DNA of 64,000 nt from Hermetia illucens (Eukaryota > Arthropoda > Insecta > Diptera > Stratiomyidae), in NCBI RefSeq assembly GCF_905115235.1, contig NC_051849.1:196109786-196173785 (forward strand), in the 5' to 3' direction. The position numbers were made by a program, and so were the translations under genes. Shown piece by piece: positions 54,801 through 64,000 of the stretch. The notes under the pieces were generated by a model. The model was not told where the DNA came from. It ran no database searches and was given only the letters and a program-made list of their open reading frames with translations. Numbering within the stretch: the stretch's first letter is position 1; each line of letters starts with the position of its first letter.

Positions 54801-54972
54801 CTTTCCATGAGAAAATGCGCCAATCGTTGTTCCTTTGTCGTTGCCGGGTCCGTCGTTTTAAAATCCGTCCTATCCGAGGCTCCTGTTGTGGCTTCGTAAC
54901 ATGTTGTTTTCCGTGTAGGGTTGTCAGCCCTACCCAACCCCCCCCCCCCCCCCGCCCCCAAATCACCATCCA
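51853..54972 (-). mobile_element. RTE-1 LINE, nearly complete, with 14-bp target duplication
   Basis: The 3,092-bp insertion 51867-54958 is flanked by CAAATCACCATCCA at 51853-51866 and 54959-54972. A 797-codon frame (54299-51906) holds the endonuclease end (SDHYLVG, residues 55-61), fingers (SNYRGITLLS), palm A box LFIDFKAAYDS (about 426-436), GLRQGDALS (about 485), YADDIDIMG (about 526-534), thumb, and a basic C-terminus. The endonuclease N-terminal half is in another frame (54439-54930: SWKVRSLYRDEADKQL, ITALQEMRW, SLINVHAPT). A small deletion near 54450 separates the two. The N-terminal ~25 codons seen in other copies are missing. At that 5' junction lies an 18-bp C-run (G-run on the coding strand). 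The tail is (GAT)n. This is the youngest-looking element in the window. Confidence 0.95.
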
Positions 54973-55089
54973 GCGAATCAAATCAATGTTGTTTCAGTCG
55001 CTGTGAAGGACGCCAACGGTTGACGGTCCACGGTGATGAATAACTCAAAAGGTGAAAGAACACGTCACCATAGTGTTTAACTGCATTAC

Positions 55090-57235
55090 AGTAGGTGAGG
55101 TTCCCTCCCCGTTGTTTCGGTCTGCCTTTTGGTCGTTTATCATCGACTTCGACGTTCAGACCAATCTTGGCAAGTGAATTCTCGTTGGCACGAATTGCGT
55201 GATCATATCATCGAGGACGCCTTTCTCGCAATTTTACCACGATCGGTGCAACCCCATAACGATCGCGGATATCTTCATTTCGGATGTGATCAAAGCGTGA
55301 GACGCCACTAGTCCACCGTAACATCTTCGTCCCCATAACCGCAAGACGCCGTTCATTGTCTTTTGTAGTCGGCCAACACTCAGAACCATAGAGAGCGACA
55401 GGACGGACGACATTGCGGTAAATTTTAAATTTAAGACGTTCGTTGATACGTCGATCACAAAGAACACCAGTTGTGGGATGCCACTATCCAGGTTGCGTTA
55501 ATGCGTCAAGCAATTTCATAACGTAGTTCTCCATTGGCCGATAACGTTGATCCGAGGTATTTAAATCGCTCAGTTCTGGGCAGATCAATGCCACTCACAG
55601 TGATATCCCGTGTGACGGTGTCCATAACAAGAATAAAAAGGAGTGGTGAGAGGGCGCTTCTTTGATGAACACTAACAGAGACACGAAGCGGTTTTGATAC
55701 ACCCGCCATACGTCGAACTTTACTTTTCGGATCGTGGTAGAGCAATTGTACCTAGCGCACGAATTCTTCTGGCGCTAAGTGTTGTCGTAAAGCATACCTG
55801 ATGAGTTCGTGTGGCACACGGTCAAACGCAATGTAAAGAGGGCGATGTTTCTCACGGTGTTTCTCCATGAGTAACCGCGCAGCGTGTATTGCGTCAGTAG
55901 TTCCGCAGTTTTTGACAAATCCGGATTGATTTACAGTTATTTCAACGATTTCGCGAATACCGTTGTCAAGAACGCGTTCAAAAATTTTTATGGTATGGGA
56001 AAGTAACCGGATTGGACGGTAATTTGAACATTCTGCTGGACTACCTTTCTTTTTGCACATTGGAACTGCGGTACTTTCTTGCCAGTCAGATGATGTTCTT
56101 CCTTCCTGAATAACCCGATTAAAGAATTCACTGAGCCACAGTGGTGGGTTCCAGCTCTTCGCTTTCCGGAGCTCAGATGCGATGTCGTCAGGTCCTGTGC
56201 CTTTCCCCGATGTCATTCGTTTTATTGCCTCCACGACTTCAGTTGCGCTGACTAGTGAAACTGGTCCAAATGTGAACAATGATTGTGGAAGTGGAGATTG
56301 AGCAAATTCTTCAGTTGAAATCTGCGCAAAGTATTCTCGCCATCTATCCGCTGCGGCTCGACGGTTAATAAGCAAAATACCGTTCTTGTCATTAACGCAG
56401 CAGAAGTGTTCGATATCCTGCGTACGTTTACTACGGCTTTTGGCAAGTCGATACAGATCTCTCTCGCCATCCCGAGTGTCTAGTTTATCGTAAAGATTTT
56501 TGTAATGGTTCGCTCGAGTGACGGCGACCGCTTCCTTTACTTCTCGGTTGGCATTCTTATAAATTTGCCAATTGGCCGGTGTTTTATCGTCAGGAAATTT
56601 GAGTAAGTAGAGGCGTTTCTTTTCACAGACCTTCATTTTAACATCGTCATTCCAAAGCCAAGTATTTGGGTTGATGTACCACTTACCCGGCTTGGTGACC
56701 CTGAAGGTTGCAGAGGCAGCTTTGTTGATCGTATCTTTCATTTGGTTCCATGATTCTTCCACATTCGTAATGGTCGGCAATCGTGTGAGTGATATCATTT
56801 CTTCTTTATTCTCACGAAATCGCAACCATTTAATGCGTCGCGGCTAATGGATTCTTCACGCTGTTTTATCGGTGGCTTAATTCGCAGGACGGCAATCAAC
56901 GGCCGATGTTGAGGTGCGATGAAATCATAGGAAACGGCATTGCAATCAGTGAGAGTAGAAAATGTCGTCTTATGAGAATAAAGTCGATTTGCGTGTTACT
57001 GATCCCACTATAAAATGTAGGAAGATGAGACAATCGTTTGATGTATTCTAAGTACAAGGTCATGGGTGTCCGCAAAATCGATTATACGCTCGCCACCCTC
57101 ATTGCGCGCTCCGAACCCCTTTCCCCCATGGCACCTGTTACCGTCTGCCTTTTCACCCACATGACCATTAAGGCCGCCAGCAATGATAATATAGTCGTCA
57201 GCAGGTATGTGCCTTCTTTGTATTACAATCTGTTC
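55090..57235 (-). mobile_element. RTE-2 LINE, endonuclease to thumb, both RT catalytic boxes deleted
   Basis: The main frame (56825-55752) encodes a linker with WNDDVKMKVCEKKRLYLLKF, YDKLDTRDGERDLYRLAKSR, KRMTSGKGTGPDDIASELRK, a fingers region (SNYRPIRLLSHTIKIFERVL) and a DAIHAARLLMEKHREKHRPL helix. The A box reads LYIAFDRVPHEL where the lineage normally has an FLDLEKAFDRVPHE-type sequence, so its first catalytic Asp is gone. The next frame (55745-55506) jumps from MDTVTRDI straight to TVSGIDLPRTERFKYLGST, so the YADD box is deleted as well. The endonuclease trace at 57000-57200 reads YIIIAGGLNGHVGEKADGN. The 3' end is missing left of 55090. Dead, but with a long intact frame. Confidence 0.88.
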
Positions 57236-57545
57236 GCCTACAATGGTCAGGCTAAATTCTAAGTAACAGTGATCTGACAGTGAGACTTCTGGCACCTGCC
57301 AGTTCCTAGTCAACTATAGCAACTTTCTAGTTCAGATTGTTAGTTCAATAAGTCCAATTCTTCTAGGCGTGTAGTGAAGCTAGATGAAGTGATGAAATCA
57401 AATAACTTTTCTTCTCTGGGATTCCATTTGCTACTGCCCCAACAAATATTGAGCGTTCGCATCACAACCTATTAAGTGTCGAAGGCCACAGCACACGTTA
57501 CTAGACCCTTTAGTTACTGCGCTCGTTGAGGACACAAAGAACCCT
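57236..57545 (-). mobile_element. RNase H-bearing LINE, endonuclease scrap
   Basis: The minus strand reads NICWGSSKWNPREEKLFDFI (compare HHIWWGNSNINARGS at 24590), a gap, then NWQVPEVSLSDHCYLEF, the SDH motif at the end of the endonuclease. It directly abuts the RTE-2 endonuclease trace, which suggests one inserted into or recombined with the other. Confidence 0.6.
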
Positions 57546-57837
57546 ATGGTAAGTATACAGAGGTAACAAGCGCGTTTTTCCTCTTGGTACTATGTGGTGA
57601 CCATTACTAAGTGCTGGAAACATAATTATCTCAGAATAGTTGCTTCTAACAATTTTTGCTGATTCAATACTGCAGATTCTGTTAGATCGAACCTATGGCT
57701 TTTGCACTAAAAAGACAAAAAAGTCCTGCATTTTCTAACAGAAGCGTATACCACGGTCGGTGTGCAACCAGGCGCTATCAAAAACTAAATGCATTCACGA
57801 TTGATTTTCGTGAGAATTGCCGTATTTGGTTGTCAAG

Positions 57838-57915
57838 AAGTGCCCACTGCCACCAGTGAGATTTAAACCGCGACCTTCTGTACTACAACCTAACCACTCA
57901 GCTATCCAGACTGCA
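57838..57915 (-). mobile_element. tRNA-derived SINE, head only
   Basis: The reverse complement gives TGGATAGCTGAGTGGTTAGG (A box), then CGCGGTTTAAATCTCACTGG (B box), then GTGGCAGTGGGC. It matches the head of the copy at 33881-34008. The body is absent. Confidence 0.7.
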
Positions 57916-57934
57916 GGCATTTATTTGCGTTTGG

Positions 57935-60520
57935 CCAGCTGTCCGGCTAAAATAGTTAAGTCATCAAGTGATGTGCCATGGTGGAATAGGAACCTGGCCA
58001 GAATGAGAACAGAGGTATGACAACTCTTCAACCGGGCAAAATAAACTGGAGACTGGCAGAGGTACAAAAATGCACTGGCTGCATATAGCAACGCGATCAG
58101 GGAAGCAAAACGGAACAACTTCAGGGAATTCTGTCAAAGGATCGAACAGATCACAGAAGCAACCAGGCTTTACAAAGCTGTAGCCAAAGACGGGGGAATA
58201 TCCTCTGTCTGTTTGAAGAAAGAACATGGGACATTTACCGAGGATGAGCAGAACAGGGTACACCTGCTTCTCAGAACCCATTTCCCGGGGTCCTACCCGA
58301 CAGCGGCAGGCGATAACATTCTGCCTGACACCCCAACAACGAACAAACGGGGAAGAAAGGATAACTGAAAAAAAAGGATCCTTTTCACACTAAACTTTCA
58401 GACCAATTTGCCTAACATCGTTCGTACTCACGGTGGAGAATGTCATAGACAACTATATTAGAAGTAACGTTCTAACGCGTAATCCCCTACATCAGTCTCA
58501 ACACGTTTACGGCGGACGGTCAACTGAAACTGCTATGTATCAGCTGACGGATGTACTACGGAATGTCATGGAAACAAAAGAAATAGCATTATGTGCGTTT
58601 TTGGGTATGGAAGGAGCATCCGACAACACATCGCACACAGAGATTCAAGATGCCCTGAGCCGCAAGCGAGTGGGAAACACCCTGACTTTCTGACAGGTAC
58701 AAACTCTATTGTCGTGAATACTACTCAAGGTTGTCCACAAGGCGGGGTACTATCGCCCCTTATGTGGAATATGGTAGTGGACGAACTTCTGGACGTGCTA
58801 ACGAATACTGGAATACAGGGCCAGGATTACGCGGCCGACATTATTTTAATCTGTAGGGGCAAATATGAGGATACCCTATGTGATGGAATCAAAGGCGGAC
58901 TAAGGGTTACTAGTGCCAGGTGCAGGAAGATGAGACTGCGTATCAATCAAATCACCATTGTACCATTCACTAGGAGACGTAAGCTTGATTACCTGAGAGC
59001 CATAAGGTTACATGATATGGAGGAGAAACGAGAAACAAGCCAGAGAGTTACATAAACTCTAAGGGCTGGCTTGCATTTATATCAGTGGGGCAATGAGGAC
59101 ATGCCCAATGGCATCCCTGGAAGTTCTTTTGGGACTAACTCTCTCCATCTGCACATACAGATGCGGGCAAGGAGAGTAAAAACTTGTGTTCACCGGGATA
59201 TGCTTTCGACCAGGATGACCGGGAGTATAAGTGAGGCGGGGAGCTGCCTAAATCGAAGGAAGATTGATATTCTTTCTAGACGGTATCCCGAATTATTGAT
59301 AACAAGGGATAACATGACTACGAGGTTTTACTTTAATAAGAAGTGTGAAACAGGTTGGAGTAATAAGGCAAACTGGTAGGGCGTGGCTGGGACAAACGGC
59401 TTCAACCAGCAACTGATTACTTGGTACGCTGACGGATCCCTCACAGCAGAGGGAGAGGGGGCTGATGTCATTGGTCCAAGGAAAATGTACTTAGAGCCAA
59501 TGGGTAAGTACGCTACCATATTCCAGGCGAAAATATGCGCCATAGACGGATGTGCCTCCCTTTCTCTACAAAGGAACTACAGGGGGCAGAACATTGCTAT
59601 TCTCACCGACAGCCAAGCAGCGATCAAGACACTTAGCTCCAATCAGGTGAACTCTAAACTGGTATCGGAATGCCTTGAGAGACTGAATATGGTTGGCTCG
59701 TCCAACAAGGTCTAGATACTCTGGGTTCTAGGCCATGTTGGGTTGGAAGGTAATGAGGCAGCGGATGAACTAGCCAAGAAGGGATCAGGGACGCCTTTAC
59801 ACGGGCCAGAACCCTTCTGTGGAATCGGAAATGGTTTCGTGGCCATGACATTAAAAATAGAAAGGGGAACGGTTGAGGGAGCTATACTGGGCAGGCCTAC
59901 CAGGAATGGAGCAGTCCAAGGTGCTTATTGCGGGATACGAACTCATGCGCACAAAGGATTGCATAAACCTCACCAAAAAGAACCTCCGAATTATAGTGGA
60001 AATTCTCACTGGTCGCTGTTGGCTAAACTATCACCTAGGGAAGCTAGGGATATCTACGGACACTGCCTACAGGTTCTGTGCTGAGTGTGATGTAATCTCT
60101 ATACACGTTCTGGGACAGTGTCCGGCACTTGTGCAAAGTAGGTCGAGGCAACTGGGAGAAAACTTAATATTAGATGCAAAGTTGAAAGATCTGGAAGTAA
60201 GAAACATACAAAAATTCCTAACAGTTATAAACTTGCTTAAGATACTATCATCAATAGGTATACTATAACCAGTAAAAGGGGCACAATAGTTCTTTAAAGA
60301 CGCGGTGCAACTTTCCCTTAACAGAATAATAATAAAGGGATATGAGGTATGAATGGAAAATAGTTTCTGCTTGTCAAGAAAGAGGGGAGCATAAAGAGAG
60401 GGGATGGGGCTGGGCTCGGAACTTTCTTGAGAGCCGGTGGTAGAAGTTCCATGGAAAAAAAGGATAATAGTTTTCACTCCAGGGAAATATGATTTAAACC
60501 TCGAGCCCGGTTTTTCCGTA
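57935..60520 (+). mobile_element. RNase H-bearing LINE (I/LOA/Jockey group), linker to 3' end
   Basis: The linker VPWWNRNLARMRTEV and an RYKNALAAYSNAIREAKRNN-like text (57975-58140) match the endonuclease end of the copy at 62600-64000 (WWNRNLARMRKE-like), so it is the same family. RT text includes HQSQHVYGGRSTETAMYQL (58490), GCPQGGVLSPLMWNMVVDEL (58730) and QGYADDIILICRGK-like text in which the box reads YAADI. The RNase H at 59390-59860 has YADGSL, LTDSQAA and NEAADELA, but the QAE Glu is Lys (QAKICAI), so one of four catalytic acids is lost. The C-terminus reads LTGRCWLNYHLGKLGI. At least six frame breaks. The 3' UTR ends near GAGCCCGGTTTTTCCG (60502). Confidence 0.82.
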
Positions 60521-60772
60521 CAATTTTCACAACCTGCGAAGCCTAGCTACAATTAAACTATCTAAAGTTTGTCAACACTTCAAAGTTGATGAAAATCAAT
60601 TATTAAAAGAAATTCCATTCAGCCCATGCATTAGTATTGATCCGGGATTATTTTTATATTTAATTTAAAAAAAAAATGAAAACTTGGTACCAGCAAGACT
60701 TGGTACCCTTCCGCAGGATCATTTCCAACAATTTGACACTAATAACAACACCTTTTCAACTTAAAACTAGGC

Positions 60773-60778
60773 TTTATT
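60773..60778 (-). promoter_or_regulatory. Polyadenylation signal of the Kunitz gene
   Basis: AATAAA on the minus strand, 22 nt after the TGA at 60800. The short 3' UTR fits a small secreted-peptide gene. Confidence 0.7.
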
Positions 60779-60799
60779 TATGAGTACAATTCAAAGGAT

Positions 60800-61098
60800 T
60801 CACAAACAGGTACTTTCACACAATTCCTTGTTCTCGAACCGATTATCGTTTCCGCGACATCCACCATAGAAGAAGTGTTCACATTGATTGGTTGCGCTGT
60901 TGAAGAAGAAGTATGGTTGCTGGGCCCGACATGGTCCTACTTCCTTGGGCTGCGAGCAGACCGCTAAGGAGTCAAAATTGCAGAGTTTAATATCACAACC
61001 CTTTAATCACCATTAACTTATGAAAACGCACCTTCATTTTTCGCCTGGACCGAGATAGCTAGGAAAGCCAACACTGCAAAAACCACTATAGCCTTCAT
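60800..61098 (-). CDS. Secreted single-domain Kunitz/BPTI protease inhibitor (76 aa, two exons)
   Basis: Exon 1 is 61098-61032 (67 nt). The 68-nt intron is 61031-60964 (GTGCG..CCTTAG). Exon 2 is 60963-60800, ending TGA. Residues 1-19 (MKAIVVFAVLAFLAISVQA) form a signal peptide, leaving a 57-residue mature protein. Cys 25, 34, 50, 58, 71 and 75 have the exact Kunitz spacing 8-15-7-12-3. The conserved FFYGGCRGNDNRF core and GPCRA reactive loop are present. Arg35 is the P1 residue, which in this family points to trypsin-like targets. Every canonical residue is intact and the splice restores the frame perfectly, so I read it as functional. A TATA-like box lies 150 nt upstream and AATAAA just downstream. 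Secreted inhibitors of this size occur in fly haemolymph, salivary and accessory glands; which applies here is unknown. Confidence 0.95.
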
Positions 61099-61248
61099 TC
61101 TGGATTGCTTACTGAAATCTGCTCCCTAACGTGATCCACTTTCAACTGAGCCGATAATACTAAAGCGCTTGAAATTAACGATTAGCGACACTGCACAACC
61201 GAACGAGTTTCACTCTGATAATGGCTCAAGATCCGCTGAACGGAATCG

Positions 61249-61256
61249 TTTTTATA
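61249..61256 (-). promoter_or_regulatory. TATA-like box of the Kunitz gene
   Basis: TATAAAAA on the minus strand, about 150 nt before the ATG at 61098. Candidate initiator-like sequences (TCAGAG, TCAGTT) lie between it and the ATG. Placement is plausible, not proven. Confidence 0.5.
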
Positions 61257-61259
61257 TTT

Positions 61260-62085
61260 CACTTGCGTTCATGAGCCAGATTGAAAAGTTAAAGGTTAGC
61301 CCAAAAGTTGAAGATTATATAATGCAGATAAATGAGAATGAACATGCGTCGATGACTATCGATACCGAGAGATGTCTGGATTCACTAGTATTGAAGCTAG
61401 GTGAGACGGGGTCTTTCCGCAATGAGCTGCTAAGTGCAAAAGCTAATAGTGTTTACATAAATTGTCAACTGGCTTGGTCTTGAATTGAAGTTATCCGACC
61501 AAAAAATGACCTCACTTCCTAGAACCACTCGGGCAGGTGAACATTGTTTGCCCATTGACTTTTTTTCAATGAATCTGTGGTAACAAAAAAGGCAAATGTT
61601 TTCACTGTGCTTCCAATAATAGTAGATGTAGATATTTATCTATTTGTTTTCCACACGGTTCTACTCAGAGAAGTTAATAACGAATAAATTAAACAATAGT
61701 TATCTATAATTAGATTTGTACCTAATTGTCCTTTCATATATTATGCTGATGTTGGTTGATAAATTTCGCTGAAGTATCGCCACAACTTTGGCTAGAATAG
61801 CATATCATTTTCAGGAGACTCTTATCACCCCTTATGCTCCCCTAACAAAGCAATACAAAACCTCCAAATGAATTAGCTATGTATACTATGTATGTTCTAT
61901 AGATATGTGCATAGCACATCATTCTAAGATTTTATAACTTATCGTGGCCTCGTAATCCTACTGATCATGATTGCCACAACGTTGAAATATCAAATGGCCG
62001 GGATTTATGGAATGGTTCGAATGCAGTCCTGCAAGCTGTCAAAAGTTACTGGCTTGACTACAGATTCTGACCGCGCTTAAAGCGA
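61260..62085. other. AT-rich stretch without a supported gene
   Basis: The 104-codon frame 61169-61483 runs across the Kunitz promoter on the opposite strand and has no recognisable domain; not called. Confidence 0.45.
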
Positions 62086-62089
62086 CCAT

Positions 62090-62590
62090 GTCACTCTCGC
62101 ATTGCGCATCCAATGTTGGCCATCACCCATGCTAGCGACACGAATTTCTGGCAAGAATAGTCCAGATGCCCCTTGCAATTCATCTCAATCTCAATTATCA
62201 CTCTTAGGTACTTGACAACCACATTTGAAACTGGAGTGTTGACATCAACCCGGACATTAATTGTATACCTTTTCCTCACGTTGGTGATCAAAATTTGGTT
62301 CCACGAAGGAGGAAGTAACACTCCTCCTACCGTGACAATATGATTCTTTGGTGCCATATCCATATTGTCCACATTGAACCAAAATGTCCTTTCAGAGAGA
62401 TAACTTCCAATTAGCTTATTCGAGGAACCAGAACACCCACCCCTTTGGAAAAATGAGCTCTTTATCCAATCCAAGCTCTTATTCGCGGCTTCTAAAACTT
62501 CTTCAGTGGTTACCTCGGGAATTTTCTCGGTATCTTCCCACTATGATTTCTTCGATTCATTTGAAACTTGTGGGAAAAGGGTAGTAATGA
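62090..62590 (-). mobile_element. R1-clade LINE palm fragment, internally deleted
   Basis: The minus-strand frame 62474-62091 reads LIGSYLSERTFWFNVDNMD, then APKNHIVTVGGVLLPPSWN. It jumps over the FADD box to VVKYLRVIIEIEMNCKGHLD and YSCQKFVSLAWVMANIG. These are the R1 fingers/palm join and the thumb start. The catalytic box is missing. The 127-codon open frame is a by-product of that in-frame deletion. Confidence 0.72.
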
Positions 62591-62599
62591 TACCCCGCT

Positions 62600-64000
62600 C
62601 AAAAAGCAAGGACGAACAAAGGTACGTTCTCCATATCAGACATCAGGGAGCAGGTTTCAGTGGCGCAGGTACTAAATAGTATCTGCGCTATCTGAAAGAC
62701 GACCTGAAACTAGAGGAGTCTATTAAGAAGGTTCAGGACAGATTTAAGCCTTCAGCATCATAGCCAAGAAAGCAGGGAGCAGCGGAGATCAGCCCGCAAG
62801 AGGATAATGCTCCCATGAAACCTAAACCCCCAGTTATGGAGTGTTTTTAGAAGCAGGAAGAAGGCAAAAGCAAACTCCTCACGATCAGGGTGGACGACCG
62901 TTCCTTCAAGGCAATTAAACGTCATAACTGCCTCATCAATTACAGGTGTGGTAGTACGCCTGTGAACGCTAACAGGGAGAAACCAAATTAGAATACCTCG
63001 GAGGACACATCGGGATCTTCGAAGGTATCGCGGAAGCCATAGAAGCTGAAAAAGGCAGGTCCGACCAAAGAAGTAAACCTGTTCCCCACAGAAGTGCCAT
63101 GTCGGAGTAGGAGGGTAATAATCCGATATTGGCGAAGAGCTCCAATTACTAACGGAACCCATGGCCAACACTAAAATAGTCCACGTGAACCTCCACAATG
63201 CGAAAGCTGCATCTGCAGTAATTGCAAGGCAAATTTCCAAGGTTAATATTGAAATAGTGCTGGCTCAAAAACCCTGGGTGCATCGGGGACAGATTCTACA
63301 AGGAGGAAGTATGCAGGTAATTTGGGACTCTTCTTGTGGAAAACCAAACCATTCTCAAAAGAATTTTAAGGTACATATGTCTTTCAGAGTTTCTAACTGG
63401 GGACCACGTGACTGTCCAAGTCCTAGCTGAGGACGAACACAAAAGGCAATCCTGGCATCAAAATGCTTTTCAGAAGACGGCACCCGCATTCCACCGGAAT
63501 TAGTCGTTAGAATGGTGAAGTTCTGCGCGAGGAAGGCGCTACCACTGCTTCTCGGTTACGATGCCAACGCCCACAACACATACGACGTCTGAGCAAGCAG
63601 CGGCATTGATCGAAGAGGTGAGTACTTTCTGGAATTCATCCTCAGTAACAAATTAGAAATACATAATATGGCGAGCACACCAACGTTTGTAACCAGCATC
63701 AGACAAGAGATACTGAACATAACATTGAGGGCAACTGAGAAGGAAATAGAATAATAAGGAATCCCAGGAGAACAGACTGGGCCTTCTACACAAAACACCT
63801 GACTGCTTACATGGCTCATCTACGGGTAAGCAATGGGATTAGGATTTAGGAAATAGAGCTACAAACAGTAGTGGAAAGCCTGAACAGAGTCACCATTGAC
63901 GCATATGAGATCAGCTGTCTCGGTAGGACAGCCAAATCATCATGGGACGTATCCTAGTGGAACAGGAATCTAGCCAGAATGAGAAAGGAGGGGCGAAAGC
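62600..64000 (+). mobile_element. RNase H-bearing LINE, ORF1 end and endonuclease (runs off the right edge)
   Basis: At 63161-63430 the frame reads KIVHVNLHNAKAASAVIARQ, then IEIVLAQKPWVHRGQIL, the start of the endonuclease (active-site QEPW now QKPW, losing the metal-binding Glu). Further on are LLGYDANAHNT (63553), RRGEYFLEFILSNKLEIHNM (63610) and TPTFVTSIRQEILNITL. The end near 63950 reads WNRNLARMRKEG-like text, overlapping the linker found at 57980 in the other copy. Decayed ORF1 text lies at 62600-63150. Several stops are present. Confidence 0.75.

Noticed and set aside
61169-61483. 104-codon frame opposite the Kunitz promoter
   Set aside because: It covers the TATA-like region and 5' UTR of the Kunitz gene and has no recognisable feature.
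62758-63240. 160-codon minus-strand frame
   Set aside because: It lies antisense to the ORF1/endonuclease text of the plus-strand LINE and shows no domain.
1-64000. CRISPR-like arrays, rRNA genes, bacterial operons, prophage
   Set aside because: No regularly spaced direct repeats with unique spacers, no rRNA motifs, and no dense prokaryotic coding; the content is eukaryotic.

Overview
The window looks like a repeat-rich insect genome, most likely a fly (Diptera). Introns are short (61-68 bp) with GT..AG ends, and intergenic DNA is AT-rich. The mobile elements are insect-type: R1-clade LINEs, RTE-clade LINEs, LINEs with an RNase H domain, a tRNA-derived SINE, and a Gypsy-like LTR fossil. There is no bacterial operon structure, no CRISPR array and no rRNA gene. 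The species cannot be fixed from the sequence alone.

About half of the 64 kb is recognisable LINE debris on both strands. (1) An RTE-clade family, here 'RTE-1', ends in a (GAT)n microsatellite next to GTTGTTGCGCC. It has copies at 1-930, 5757-6539, 15380-15890, 16050-17410, 43786-46825, 48765-48905 and 51867-54958. The last is nearly complete, with a 14-bp target-site duplication. (2) A second RTE lineage, 'RTE-2', lies at 14720-14900, 39186-39885 and 55090-57235. (3) R1-clade fragments lie at 1280-2985, 4600-5756, 6590-7400, 20750-23125, 34240-35900 and 62090-62590. (4) A family with an RNase H domain (I/LOA/Jockey group) lies at 24060-26755, 57236-57545, 57935-60520 and 62600-64000. (5) Another APE-type LINE, 'LINE-3', lies at 12290-12760, 26880-27290, 29740-32195 and 33300-33880. 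Several insertions are nested, and their target duplications can be read directly. Two unclassified interspersed repeats ('B' and 'C'), four SINE pieces, one Gypsy-like gag fossil and one probable solo LTR make up most of the rest.

Host-type genes are few but clear. A two-exon secreted Kunitz/BPTI inhibitor of 76 residues lies on the minus strand at 60800-61098, with a TATA-like box upstream and an AATAAA downstream. A mitochondrial malate dehydrogenase pseudogene lies at 47030-47765. The most striking find is a duplicated two-ORF gene (28383-28869 minus, and 50657-51094 plus). In both copies an upstream ORF of exactly 48 codons is split 47 nt + 100 nt by a small phase-2 intron. It is followed after 63 or 25 nt by a second ORF of 71 or 66 codons whose C-terminal ~21 residues are conserved. 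The two copies differ by many synonymous changes in the conserved cores, so both proteins appear to be under selection. I do not recognise either protein family. This looks like a dicistronic small-protein locus and is the best candidate for something undescribed in the window.

The remaining stretches (for example 2990-4600, 8300-11330, 12765-14715, 17430-19595, 35905-37840, 48910-50440) are AT-rich and show no gene that I can support.
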